Source of the DNA: Halobellus rufus
GTDB taxonomy: Archaea > Halobacteriota > Halobacteria > Halobacteriales > Haloferacaceae
NCBI RefSeq assembly: GCF_000739575.1
Contig: NZ_BBJO01000054.1
Location: 1 to 32,795, forward strand
Direction of reading: 5' to 3'
DNA: 32,795 nucleotides
Shown: positions 7,077 through 15,198 of the stretch, in pieces
Layout: each line of letters begins with the position of its first letter
How positions within the stretch are numbered: the stretch's first letter is position 1
Notes under the pieces: model-generated
Databases searched by the model: none
What the model saw: the letters and a program-made list of their open reading frames with translations, nothing else
Told to the model about the DNA's origin: nothing
Position numbers and translations under genes: made by a program

Positions 7077-9077
7077 TTATGAGTCTGTGTTGCGGGTTCT
7101 GTCGACGTAGTCGTCGACGGACTCCTGGATTTGTTCCTCCGATGGTGAGGAGGAAGGCGGGGAGACATCTCGATTGATGAGGTCAGGGCGCATCGCCTCC
7201 ACTTTTTGCTGGTCCTTTGCCTTCACGCGGTCGTACCAAGCTTGGACTGGTTCGTTGACCGAATGCGGATTCGCCTGTTCGATGTCGGACCCGCCAGCGA
7301 CCGCTTGAGCTTCCTTGGGATCGAGTGCTCTGTCTTCATACTCTGGGGTCAGCGTCTCACCCTCTGGGAGAGGCGGATTCCCCTCAGGTAGTGCCAACAC
7401 TTCATTATCCGCTGCCACTTCGCTGTCCGTACTTTTCCCCAGATCGTCATTCGGTGGGTTCCAATCGCCGTTCTTCACCCGCCGATAGGCGTGGCCGGGC
7501 CAATTCGCAATCGGCTCGTTGAGATTATTTTTCACGTGGCTCACACCCGCTTTCGCCTCACGAGCACCGAGCGCCACGCCACCGCCTGCTAATCCGGCCC
7601 CAGCTCGAGCACCCTGTCCCCACGTAGCCTGACTCATCCATTCTTTCCGTGATTTTACGCCACGGTAGGCGCGCTGCGCGTTACTCCGTGCAGTATTCCG
7701 TGCCGACGAGACACGTTGTTTTAGATTGGTTTTCGTCGAACTAGCTGCCTGTCGAGGGTGGAATTCGGGTTTTGCTGAGCCAGTCGCTCCATACGCCTTT
7801 GGGCCGGTTCCGCTACCGCCGCCGAAGTTTCGGAGGGTGTGCTGTCCGGCGCCACCGCCACCGGACGGAGTCGGTCCACCGCCACCCCCTCCGCCACCAC
7901 CACCTCCGGACGAAGACGGACTACCACTGCCACCGCCGCGTAACGCACTCAGGCCACTAAATCCGAGAAGATGACCGGCGGAACTCCCACCCATCGACAG
8001 GGCCTGGATCCCGACGAAACCGGCGAGGCCGAGGCCGGAAAGCCAGCCGAGGAACCGTTTCCAAAGGACGAGCTTATTCTGCGATGGGTCAATTCCGGCA
8101 GTGAGTGCTTCTGGGCCGTGAGCCCCGCTCGCGTTAGCCACACAGATGTCCGGGGCAGACATACTGCAGCCGGTCTGAAGAGCGAGCGCGACGAGCGGCC
8201 CCGCGAGGAGGAGATACGCTGTGACCTTGAAGACAAACATAGCGACGTCGTTCGCGTACCGAAGTGGTCCCCAGTCGGTGTACCACATAACAAGCAGGAT
8301 CGGGAAAGCGGTGTAGACGAGATGGATCATAAAGATGCGGAGGAAGAGGATCATCACAACGAGAGCGATAGCGATGAGAGAGATTGTACCGGCGGCGAGG
8401 TAAACGAGCACAGCGGCGATAGCCGAGCCCATCAAATCGCCGATGGCGTTGTTGAGGGCGGGGCCGGCGAGGGAGACAGCGTAAGTCTCGGGCATCACGA
8501 GCTTCGTAACGCTATTCGTGAAGACGACCGCGACGTGGAGGAATGGACGGATGAGAGCGAGTGCGAAGAGGGCTTTAACAATACGGATTCCCTGCCGTAA
8601 ATAGGAGCCCTCTGGGGCTTCCGAAAAGAGTGCCGCGATCGTCCCGAGGACGATGACGGTCGGAAAGAGAATCAGCGAGTACTGGAGATTCTGTATAAAA
8701 GTGGCATTCGCCCCTTCCTGGTAGTATAATGGGTCGATGACGAGAAACTCCTGGACCATGCCCACGAAAACCTCGCCCAGGACGTTCGTCAAGCCGGTCG
8801 CGAGCGTGTTGACGATCCCCTCGAACCAATCCTCTGGGTCAAGAGGATTAAATAGTGGAATGATCGGGAGGGCAGCCATCGCCGCAGTGGAGGATACAGT
8901 CTGTTGAGCTGTGGGTGCGACACCCAAAAGACGATCTTGAACTTTGGCCGAGAGGACGCTGGATGACGTCGACGGTTCCGTTGCGGAGGTTTCTGTTGAG
9001 TCCCCAGACTTTCGGTGGCGAAGACGGCGACCGACACGGTAGAGCCACCTACTAAGGGTGGTTGGAGAGCGCTCCAT
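7077..9077 (-). CDS. VirB6/TrbL-like polytopic membrane protein
   Basis: A 666-residue protein from the ATG at 9077 (MERSPTTL). The frame is open to 9149 but those residues lack support. About seven hydrophobic helices cover roughly residues 70-360, the densest around AAVLVYLAAGTISLIAIALV and LRIFMIHLVYTAFPILLVMW. A Gly/Ser-rich stretch follows, including a run of 11 glycines, and then a charged, Ala-rich cytoplasmic tail of ~250 residues. N-terminal membrane domain plus long disordered tail is typical of VirB6/TrbL proteins, which form part of the inner-membrane pore of conjugation systems. Position beside the VirB4-like ATPase cluster supports this. Membrane topology is clear; the family name rests on context and architecture. 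Confidence 0.7.
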   Translation of the reverse strand: MERSPTTLSRWLYRVGRRLRHRKSGDSTETSATEPSTSSSVLSAKVQDRLLGVAPTAQQTVSSTAAMAALPIIPLFNPLDPEDWFEGIVNTLATGLTNVLGEVFVGMVQEFLVIDPLYYQEGANATFIQNLQYSLILFPTVIVLGTIAALFSEAPEGSYLRQGIRIVKALFALALIRPFLHVAVVFTNSVTKLVMPETYAVSLAGPALNNAIGDLMGSAIAAVLVYLAAGTISLIAIALVVMILFLRIFMIHLVYTAFPILLVMWYTDWGPLRYANDVAMFVFKVTAYLLLAGPLVALALQTGCSMSAPDICVANASGAHGPEALTAGIDPSQNKLVLWKRFLGWLSGLGLAGFVGIQALSMGGSSAGHLLGFSGLSALRGGGSGSPSSSGGGGGGGGGGGPTPSGGGGAGQHTLRNFGGGSGTGPKAYGATGSAKPEFHPRQAASSTKTNLKQRVSSARNTARSNAQRAYRGVKSRKEWMSQATWGQGARAGAGLAGGGVALGAREAKAGVSHVKNNLNEPIANWPGHAYRRVKNGDWNPPNDDLGKSTDSEVAADNEVLALPEGNPPLPEGETLTPEYEDRALDPKEAQAVAGGSDIEQANPHSVNEPVQAWYDRVKAKDQQKVEAMRPDLINRDVSPPSSSPSEEQIQESVDDYVDRTRNTDS

Positions 9078-9263
9078 GTGAATCGCTGTGTCAAGATATG
9101 TTGTCCAATACCTAAAACTTCTACCCCCGAACCAATCGGAGATAGCCACTGACCGAGGACAGTGAGTCGCGCTACGATCTCATCGTCAACTGAAGTTCGT
9201 AAGGCTGGCTGAATGACGCAGAAGTGAGTATCGTCAGTCTTGAGAAAATGTTGCGAGGGGTGG

Positions 9264-10457
9264 CTACTTGATGGTATACCAGCCGACTCCGACGAGCAAG
9301 CCTACGCTCACAGCCAGCGAGAGGAGAGCGGCCTGTAATGGCCGTAAAAAGAACGTCCAGAGATCGGCAATCAGGCTCCCGTTTCCGGGAGAGATAGCGG
9401 TTGTGTGGCTGGACGAGTAGTAGATGTCGTGATTCTCTGTGTATGGGTCACCAGGGAAGCGCGCGGTGATCGTCGCACTATCGAACGTAGCGTAGGCGAC
9501 ACCGTTGTCGTTTGTAGTGACTGAGGATTCGGTCGCTCCGGTCAAGATCAGTTTCCGATCCGGGAGTGGAGTTCCGTCTGGGCCAGTGAGACGGAGTCGG
9601 AGTTCCGGCGGCTCGTTCTCTTCTCCCTCTCCCGGCGGAATCGTTGTGTAGGTGAGCGACGAATCCTCCATCGAGGTGACCTCTGTTGTCGAGACGGGGA
9701 TTTTATCCCCGAAGACCGACGTTACGGAGGTGATCTGACCGGGGGCGTCCCTGATAACAATTCTCGAGGTCTGGTTGGCAGTCGCCGTAGTGAGGTTCAC
9801 ATTTTCCGCCAGGGTCGCCCGCTTCGAGACGCCAGGAACAGTGCGCTGGCGGAGATCCGTCACCCGTCCGTGACGATACACATCCGTTTCTCCGACGGCC
9901 TCAACACTGGGGGCCGGTTGTCGAGCAGTGAGCCGGAGGGCCAGTGTTGGTGGGAACTCCGTACGTTGTGGGTCTGTGTCCCAGTTCGACGTTGTTTCAC
10001 CCCAGCGGTACTGACGGACACCATAGACCTGCCAGACGTTCGTTAGGCGGTGGGCACTGGCATTCGAGTCTCCTTCTACGTTGAAGGCGGCCCAACTCCA
10101 GAGTGCCCGCTCAGAGAGATACTCCGGGCCCTCGATAGAGAGGACGATGGAGCGGCGGTCGTGTGGTTCCTCAATTATGCGCTGGGAAATCGAGACGCTG
10201 TCTGGTGGGACAACGTGGATTGGCCGATCGTCGGTAACGGTGAGCTCATCATAGGTGGCATTGACCTCCGTGTGAGTGTACGTCCACGTATCGTTGTGCG
10301 GATGGTAGAAATAGTGATCAGTGGTGACTCCCGCGGTGACGTTGATCGTCGCCTGAAGCTCTAGACGTTGCCTCTTACCATCGAAGGGGGAGCGTTTGCG
10401 TAGTCGATATACCGGGCCTCTCGTGCCGATGTTTCTGGTGTCGTGTGTTTCGACCAC
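9264..10457 (-). CDS. C-terminal part of a secreted, membrane-anchored protein (apparent frameshift)
   Basis: A 397-codon ORF. Its first ~24 codons overlap the previous gene in another frame and do not look real. From ELQATINVTAG onward it reads as an extracellular protein with several N-x-S/T sequons, Thr/Pro-rich beta segments and an Ig-like repeat with PDGTPLPDRKLILTGAT. It ends with one transmembrane helix near PLQAALLSLAVSVGLLVGVG. It has no signal peptide of its own, whereas the ORF immediately upstream has a signal peptide but no anchor. One extra C in the five-C run (10386-10390, minus strand) would join them into a ~706-residue protein. It is probably the surface component of the conjugation-like apparatus. 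The function is not recognised. Confidence 0.65.
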   Translation of the reverse strand: MVETHDTRNIGTRGPVYRLRKRSPFDGKRQRLELQATINVTAGVTTDHYFYHPHNDTWTYTHTEVNATYDELTVTDDRPIHVVPPDSVSISQRIIEEPHDRRSIVLSIEGPEYLSERALWSWAAFNVEGDSNASAHRLTNVWQVYGVRQYRWGETTSNWDTDPQRTEFPPTLALRLTARQPAPSVEAVGETDVYRHGRVTDLRQRTVPGVSKRATLAENVNLTTATANQTSRIVIRDAPGQITSVTSVFGDKIPVSTTEVTSMEDSSLTYTTIPPGEGEENEPPELRLRLTGPDGTPLPDRKLILTGATESSVTTNDNGVAYATFDSATITARFPGDPYTENHDIYYSSSHTTAISPGNGSLIADLWTFFLRPLQAALLSLAVSVGLLVGVGWYTIK

Positions 10458-11383
10458 GTCTGATCGCCGATACTGAGGTTACGCTCAACCCGTTGTGAGG
10501 CGAGATCGTATGTGGTGTTAGTGCGATAGCCGCCGACGACGGCCGTCACAGAGCGATTTACGGTAAGCGGGCCACGACCGGTGGCGCTGACGGTACGTGT
10601 GATGGTGTGGCCATCGAGCGTCTCGAACTCAACTGTCTTGGTGACGGTCTGTACGTCGTCCGACGAGTTATCCTCCGGCGCAGGGATGTTGAGGGTGACG
10701 TCCTTCGTTTCGCGGACATAGCGGGTGGTCGTATTTGGTTCTGGGAGGGCAATGCGATAGTCGACGTACTCAAGGACACGCCCGTCTGGCCCCATTAGAT
10801 AAGTGCCGTTTGTTTCTGCTCCCGGGGCGTTCACTTCGGCAGCGCTGGTCGCACCCATATACGCGATGAAGCCGTCTTTGATGAATTGGCTATCCTCCCG
10901 GTCCGGTGCGCTCGCCGGCCACCGACTTGTTGAGTTTGTTCGTTCGACTCTCGCCAACTGGTCAAGTCGGTACTCCTGCAGTGTCCGGGGTGAGCCATCA
11001 ATACGGACGCGCGTCTCTGGATTGGTCGTAAGCGTGTAGGTGTCGACGGCACGAGAGAGATTTTCAGTCGACGCGTTGGCCTCCACAACATACTGGAGGA
11101 GGATGCCACCACGACCGCCACCCGGAATGCCGAGAGCCTCTGTATCGCGGTCACTCGCGACAAATACGCGAGCATTTCCGTCAACCGGCGGTTGCGCGGT
11201 GGAGTTGGATTCGTTGGTCGCGACTACCGCAATCGTAGAGAAGCAGACACTCGAAAGGAGAAGGAAGGCGACGAAGAGGCTGGAAAACCGCCGAGGTGTA
11301 GCCCTAGTGATCGTCAACGAAGGCTCGTCGGATGGGCGGGGGTTGTCTTGATCCCCCGCGGGGGTATCAAACCGGGAGGTCAT
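10361..11383 (-). CDS. N-terminal part of a secreted, membrane-anchored protein (apparent frameshift)
   Basis: A 340-codon ORF with an internal hydrophobic signal segment (RFSSLFVAFLLLSSVCFSTI, about residues 32-51) followed at once by NESNSTAQ. The rest is a Thr/Asn-rich, very acidic extracellular region with many N-x-S/T sequons. The good coding pattern stops at YIDYANAPP (residue ~333). The last seven codons end at TAG, while the -1 frame continues smoothly as FDGKRQRLELQATINV. It is the first gene of the minus-strand run containing the VirB6-like gene. I do not recognise the family. Confidence 0.65.
   Translation of the reverse strand: MTSRFDTPAGDQDNPRPSDEPSLTITRATPRRFSSLFVAFLLLSSVCFSTIAVVATNESNSTAQPPVDGNARVFVASDRDTEALGIPGGGRGGILLQYVVEANASTENLSRAVDTYTLTTNPETRVRIDGSPRTLQEYRLDQLARVERTNSTSRWPASAPDREDSQFIKDGFIAYMGATSAAEVNAPGAETNGTYLMGPDGRVLEYVDYRIALPEPNTTTRYVRETKDVTLNIPAPEDNSSDDVQTVTKTVEFETLDGHTITRTVSATGRGPLTVNRSVTAVVGGYRTNTTYDLASQRVERNLSIGDQTWSKHTTPETSAREARYIDYANAPPSMVRGNV
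11353..11367. repeat. CCCCCGCGGGGG palindrome followed by TAT, copy A
   Basis: CCCCCGCGGGGGTAT at 11353-11367 is flanked by TTGAT and CAA, giving a nearly perfect 11-base-arm palindrome. It lies inside codons 5-10 of the secreted-protein gene that starts at 11383. The same 15 bases recur at 11620-11634. Confidence 0.5.
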
Positions 11384-11658
11384 ACATCACCACTCCGGGA
11401 CTGGATAGTAACCCGGATGATGGTAGTTGCGAGTGCTACTGGCCGCATAGGGGGCGACTTACCTGCGGATATGTGGTCCGGCGACAAAGTGTTTTCCGCG
11501 ATTGGGAGACAGTAGAGCAGATATTCGTGGGCGTGATGAGTGAACGCCAGGGCGGTCGGACAGAGTAGTATATGGGAGCCAGAAGTCGCGTCTTCGCAAA
11601 AATTCGTTGATAGATTAACCCCCCGCGGGGGTATAAAATCGAGAGTGAGCAGCGAGAG
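11384..11658. other. Intergenic region with promoter candidates, no gene seen
   Basis: These 275 bases separate the SMC-related gene from the secreted-protein gene. I find no convincing ORF. The contents are palindrome copy B (11620-11634), an AT-rich GTAGTATATG near 11565 and scattered AT-rich words. The transcript of the secreted-protein gene probably starts in this region. Confidence 0.4.
11620..11634. repeat. CCCCCGCGGGGG palindrome followed by TAT, copy B
   Basis: This copy of CCCCCGCGGGGGTAT is flanked by TTAAC and AAA, and lies 25 bases past the stop of the SMC-related gene. On the minus strand the palindrome is followed within ~25 bases by AATTTTT, so it could end that transcript. 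Alternatively it is an operator shared with copy A, 267 bases away. Confidence 0.45.
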
Positions 11659-13449
11659 TTATCCTACGACTTCCTCAACATCGTCTCCGTAGGAGATGGT
11701 CTCCCAGTTGGTCGGAGTGACTTCGTGACCCTCGAAGGCGTCGTACTCGGGGAAGGCGGAGAGGACGAGGACATCGACGCGTTCGGAGAGGTAATCGACG
11801 AGATGGTGGATGTTGGTATCGTCGAGACCGGTATGCCCGTCGAGCAGCATAACGGGAACCCGGTCAGCGACATCGAATGCTTCGTGGCCGGCAAGAGCAG
11901 CGATGATGCCGAGGAGTTCCCGCTCGCCTTCACTGAGAGCGTCAAGGCTGGCTTCGCGGCCTCCACGTGCGACGATGAGGTCGAAGTTGTCAGTGAGGCG
12001 TGCTGTCTCGAACCCGACGTCGAATCTCGTGAGAATGTCGGAGAGCGCCGAATCGAATGCGTCCCGAGTGTTTCGCTTCACACGCTCCTTGCGTGTTCGG
12101 AGGTCCTCGACCTCGGAGCGGAGAGATTCGAGTTCCTCTTCGAGGACATCACGCTGCGAGGCTTCCGACTTGACTGTCTCAAGTTCGTCACGAGCGTCTT
12201 CAAGCTCAGCTTCCGTGTATTTGATCTCACTCTGGAGGTCAGTTGCGTGGTCTTGCGTCTCGCTGAGCTGATCTTCGAGTTCGTCAATCTGTGCTTCGAG
12301 GGAGGCTTTTCGTTCTCTGGCTGATTCAAGATTCGTCTGTGCGTCATCCAGCTGAGATTCAAGCTCTCCGATGCGGTCGCGGAGGTCGCGTTCTTTCCGC
12401 TCCGCATCCCGTACAGTCTGTTGTTTCTCCTGAAGCTCGTTTACCTTGTTGCGGAGAGTCGACTCTTGGTCGCGGAGTGAATTAAGACGGTCAGAGATAC
12501 TGTCTAACTGTGCCTCGACCTCTTCACGAGAGGTGTCGTTGCCACAGATCCAGCAGGCAAGCTGGTCGGAGAGCATATCGTGAGAGACGTCTGTGAGAAG
12601 CGAGAGACGGTCTTCTTCGAGAATGCGCTGATTTACCTCATAAATCGACTGGAGGAGTTCTTTATCCCGTTCGATTTCGTGGAGGTCAGATTGGAGATCC
12701 TCGAGGTCGTCTTCGAGCTCCTCGTGTGTTGGGACATTCAACGTCTCAAGTTCCTCTTTTTTTGCTTCAAGTTCATCCCCGACGCGATCTGCGGTTGATT
12801 CGTACCGGTTAATGTCTGTCTTGGTCTTCTCGAGCTGGGCGCGGAGGTTACTCAGCTCGTCTCGAGCGTCACTATCTGAAGAAGCTTCGTTGTCGAGTTC
12901 GTCCCACTCTTCCTGGAGGTCTTCGAGTTGGGATTCGAGCGAGGTGACCTTCTCTTGGAGGCGCGGGAGGCGGTTAGCAGCGTTTTGGGCTCGGTCGAGT
13001 TCGGCCTCGACCTGTTTCTGTTTGGCTTTGAGGTCGGCAATCTGCTCGTCGATGTTCTCGAAATCGAGGGGACGAGTGAGGAGGTCTTCAAGGTTTTCAC
13101 CCACACGGACGGCTTGCCGGACCTCGTTGGTTTCATCGAGGAACGCGAAGAGGTCAGCACAGACGCGATCGACATCATCGGTGAGGTATGGATCGCCGGA
13201 TTGTGTAATCGTGCCGTTGGTACGGTCAAGGTCGACAGCGTAGGTGGTGTCGTCGATTTCGAGCTCAACGTGACCGTGATCTTGGCCTTCGGTGAGGCTT
13301 GTTTCAGTCCCGAAGGCTGTTTGAATTGCGGTGAGGAAGCTCGATTTTCCTTGCCAGTTGCTCGCTCGGACAGCGTTCACACCGGATTCGATCGTAGCCT
13401 CCCCTCGATGGATGCCTGCAATATTTTCGATTTCTAGATTCCAGGTCAT
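11659..13449 (-). CDS. Archaea-specific SMC-related protein (Rad50/SMC-like ATPase)
   Basis: A 596-residue ABC-type ATPase with SMC/Rad50 architecture. An N-terminal head carries a Walker A variant ASNWQGKSS (29-37). Long coiled coils (about 135-275 and 310-465) flank a CWIC zinc-hook-like motif (299-302). A C-terminal head has the signature LSEGER (505-510) and a Walker B MLLDGHTG (about 534-541). The residue after the Walker B aspartate is Gly, not the usual catalytic Glu. These features fit the haloarchaeal SMC-related proteins that are typically encoded next to RdfA. Here rdfA is directly upstream, two bases away, so the genes are co-transcribed. The role is probably DNA or membrane-associated organisation; the pair has been connected with haloarchaeal cell shape through RdfA. 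The plasmid copy may serve plasmid maintenance (inference). Confidence 0.85.
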   Translation of the reverse strand: MTWNLEIENIAGIHRGEATIESGVNAVRASNWQGKSSFLTAIQTAFGTETSLTEGQDHGHVELEIDDTTYAVDLDRTNGTITQSGDPYLTDDVDRVCADLFAFLDETNEVRQAVRVGENLEDLLTRPLDFENIDEQIADLKAKQKQVEAELDRAQNAANRLPRLQEKVTSLESQLEDLQEEWDELDNEASSDSDARDELSNLRAQLEKTKTDINRYESTADRVGDELEAKKEELETLNVPTHEELEDDLEDLQSDLHEIERDKELLQSIYEVNQRILEEDRLSLLTDVSHDMLSDQLACWICGNDTSREEVEAQLDSISDRLNSLRDQESTLRNKVNELQEKQQTVRDAERKERDLRDRIGELESQLDDAQTNLESARERKASLEAQIDELEDQLSETQDHATDLQSEIKYTEAELEDARDELETVKSEASQRDVLEEELESLRSEVEDLRTRKERVKRNTRDAFDSALSDILTRFDVGFETARLTDNFDLIVARGGREASLDALSEGERELLGIIAALAGHEAFDVADRVPVMLLDGHTGLDDTNIHHLVDYLSERVDVLVLSAFPEYDAFEGHEVTPTNWETISYGDDVEEVVG

Positions 13450-13451
13450 GG

Positions 13452-14282
13452 TTACGTGGTGTTGAGCATACTATCTATTAGCATAGGCGATTGGGACGAG
13501 AACGAAGTAACTCCGAGGGCCAGTAGAGAGAGCAGAAGAGAGGTTTGTGATGATGGCATAGAATTCATCGTTGTATCAGACTGGTGGTGTGAATCTTCTT
13601 CGTCAGATTCGGTATTCTCCGGCGGATCTGGAGTTGAGTTATTGGGTGGGTCTGTATTGTTTGGATCCGTCATATGGTCGTTACAGACGTACCCCCGTTT
13701 GATTGCATCTTCGATGGGGACCCGTGTGTCGCATTTGGGGCATTGTAGTCTGATTTCGACATCGACGGTGGCTTGGTCTGCAAAAGGAACAACGCCGTCT
13801 TTTGTAAGTTCTGGAAGGATGTTTTCTGTTTTTGAGGCAGCCATTCGTTTCGCCGACGTGATGGCTTTCTCTCGAGACGTAGTAGTGGAATTGGTTGTGG
13901 ACTGAGTGTCTTTTTCGACTTCGAGACAGTTTTTGAGGTGATTTCGGATTGTGCCGTGAGAGACGAGCGTTTTCTTGAGTTCGTCGATGTCCATCCCGTC
14001 GCCCTCGAGGTCGGCCGCGAGCTCGGCGCGTTGGATGTTATCTTCGTTTACAATAACATCATATTCTCGGTCCAAATGGATGCTGACAGTTGATCTCCCG
14101 TGGTTTTCATATATCGACTTGAGAACTCGTTTGTTGAACCAGTCTGTGAGTTTTTTATATCCTTCTGAAGTGCGGCCGTCGGTTCCAGTCCACCGTTTCG
14201 CGAGGTAGTCATCTACAGAGTCATAGTCAGATCCGGGGGCTGTTAACCCATACTCTGCGATGAGATCGTCGACTTTGCACAT
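13452..14282 (-). CDS. RdfA-like protein (rod-determining factor family)
   Basis: A 276-residue protein starting MCKVDDLIAEYGL. This N-terminus, the WFN-R segment, a ESH/VSHGTIRNHLKNCL-type motif (here SHGTIRNHL near residue 108) and a CPKCDTRVP zinc knuckle match my knowledge of the RdfA family, first named for a factor needed for rod shape in Haloferax. A Ser/Thr/Pro-rich linker leads to one C-terminal hydrophobic helix (SLLLSLLALGVTSF), so the protein may be tail-anchored in the membrane. Its TAA is two bases before the ATG of the SMC-related gene, the usual neighbour. TTTTATTG on the minus strand (14311-14318) sits ~30 bases upstream of the start, implying a nearly leaderless transcript. 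Confidence 0.75.
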   Translation of the reverse strand: MCKVDDLIAEYGLTAPGSDYDSVDDYLAKRWTGTDGRTSEGYKKLTDWFNKRVLKSIYENHGRSTVSIHLDREYDVIVNEDNIQRAELAADLEGDGMDIDELKKTLVSHGTIRNHLKNCLEVEKDTQSTTNSTTTSREKAITSAKRMAASKTENILPELTKDGVVPFADQATVDVEIRLQCPKCDTRVPIEDAIKRGYVCNDHMTDPNNTDPPNNSTPDPPENTESDEEDSHHQSDTTMNSMPSSQTSLLLSLLALGVTSFSSQSPMLIDSMLNTT

Positions 14283-14308
14283 CTCCGGGTAGGAATTCTA
14301 TGTCCGCA

Positions 14309-14319
14309 TCAATAAAAGC
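14309..14319 (-). promoter_or_regulatory. TATA element of the rdfA-SMC operon
   Basis: The minus strand reads GCTTTTATTGA, centred about 31 bases upstream of the ATG at 14282, the normal TATA-to-start distance for a leaderless haloarchaeal gene. Confidence 0.5.
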
Positions 14320-14466
14320 GAAGTGTTCTTCAGACCGCCCGACATTCAATTAAACTTGAGCTAAATGTCCGTTTCTTGTTCAAGGAGTGACTAATTGAGT
14401 GATGAGTACGTTGTAGCTGTGTTCTCAATAGCTAGGCTCCGTGACGCTGAGCGAGTCGTAGTCGGC

Positions 14467-14868
14467 CTATTCAGATAGTGTGTGATAGGGGATGTGGAGG
14501 AGGTGTGTCCGGCATTCTTTGCAGACAATCGAGAGCTGTGGTCCTGTGTTATCAGTAAAGTGGTCAAAGTCGAACTCGCCGTCAGAGGAAGTGTAGGTAG
14601 CTTCTCTAAGCTCCATTATAGCGAGTTCGGTGTTTTCACAGACAGGGCAAGGGTCACCTCGGGACCAGTTTGGATATTTGGTGCTCTGTCGGGCGCAGAT
14701 CTCATCTTCGGACATTTGTTCGACGAGATCAACCACTGTATCGAGGTCGAGGTGACGATTGATATTGTGGGAATCAGTGGTTGGGGCCGTCGATTGGCTG
14801 GACGAAACATCGATTCCTCCGTCGGTGGATATCTTTCCGTCTTTCAGTGTGATGACGATGGTCGTCAT
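14467..14868 (-). CDS. Zinc-ribbon protein of unknown function
   Basis: A 133-residue acidic protein. The first ~60 residues have no recognisable domain. The second half has a four-cysteine zinc ribbon (CPVC near residue 74 and CKEC near residue 117). The layout resembles the 171-residue protein at 24457-24972 and the 116-residue protein at 21762-22112: a helical or acidic start, CPxC, a ~40-residue insert, then CxxC. It is separated from rdfA by 184 bases that carry the rdfA promoter. The function is not known; binding to nucleic acid or protein are both possible. Confidence 0.65.
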   Translation of the reverse strand: MTTIVITLKDGKISTDGGIDVSSSQSTAPTTDSHNINRHLDLDTVVDLVEQMSEDEICARQSTKYPNWSRGDPCPVCENTELAIMELREATYTSSDGEFDFDHFTDNTGPQLSIVCKECRTHLLHIPYHTLSE

Positions 14869-15198
14869 TGGGGCATTCTACTATTGCAGGGAGCGGTTGG
14901 CAGGGCAGTACTTCCGGAGCGGTGGGTTTTGAACTAGTGGTGTGCTGACATTGTCTAATTCGGGCAGGGCGGGCAGGCAGATATCGAACAGTAATGACTG
15001 CTTTAGAGATGGGAAGAGTAGGAGATCGCCGATTGAATTCCGGTTCATGAGATACGCTTTTGAATATCACCGGGTTGTGTGTTATACTCACCCGTGTTTA
15101 CACCGTCAAAATGTATGAACATACACAGGTTTAGAAGGCGAGGATTTAATCGATGATTACGGAGGGGATGTTTATCAGATCAGATGTATGTTATGCTC
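14869..15198. other. Intergenic region without a gene
   Basis: About 330 AT-richer bases between the zinc-ribbon gene and the P450 stop. I see no supported ORF. The one clear element is a perfect 14-base palindrome, TGTATGAACATACA (15112-15125), with AT-rich flanks, which may be a regulator site or a transcription end. Confidence 0.4.

Noticed and set aside
7860..7920. Glycine-codon run in the VirB6-like gene as a microsatellite or assembly error
   Set aside because: The frame continues correctly on both sides, and Gly-rich linkers are usual after the membrane domain of such proteins.
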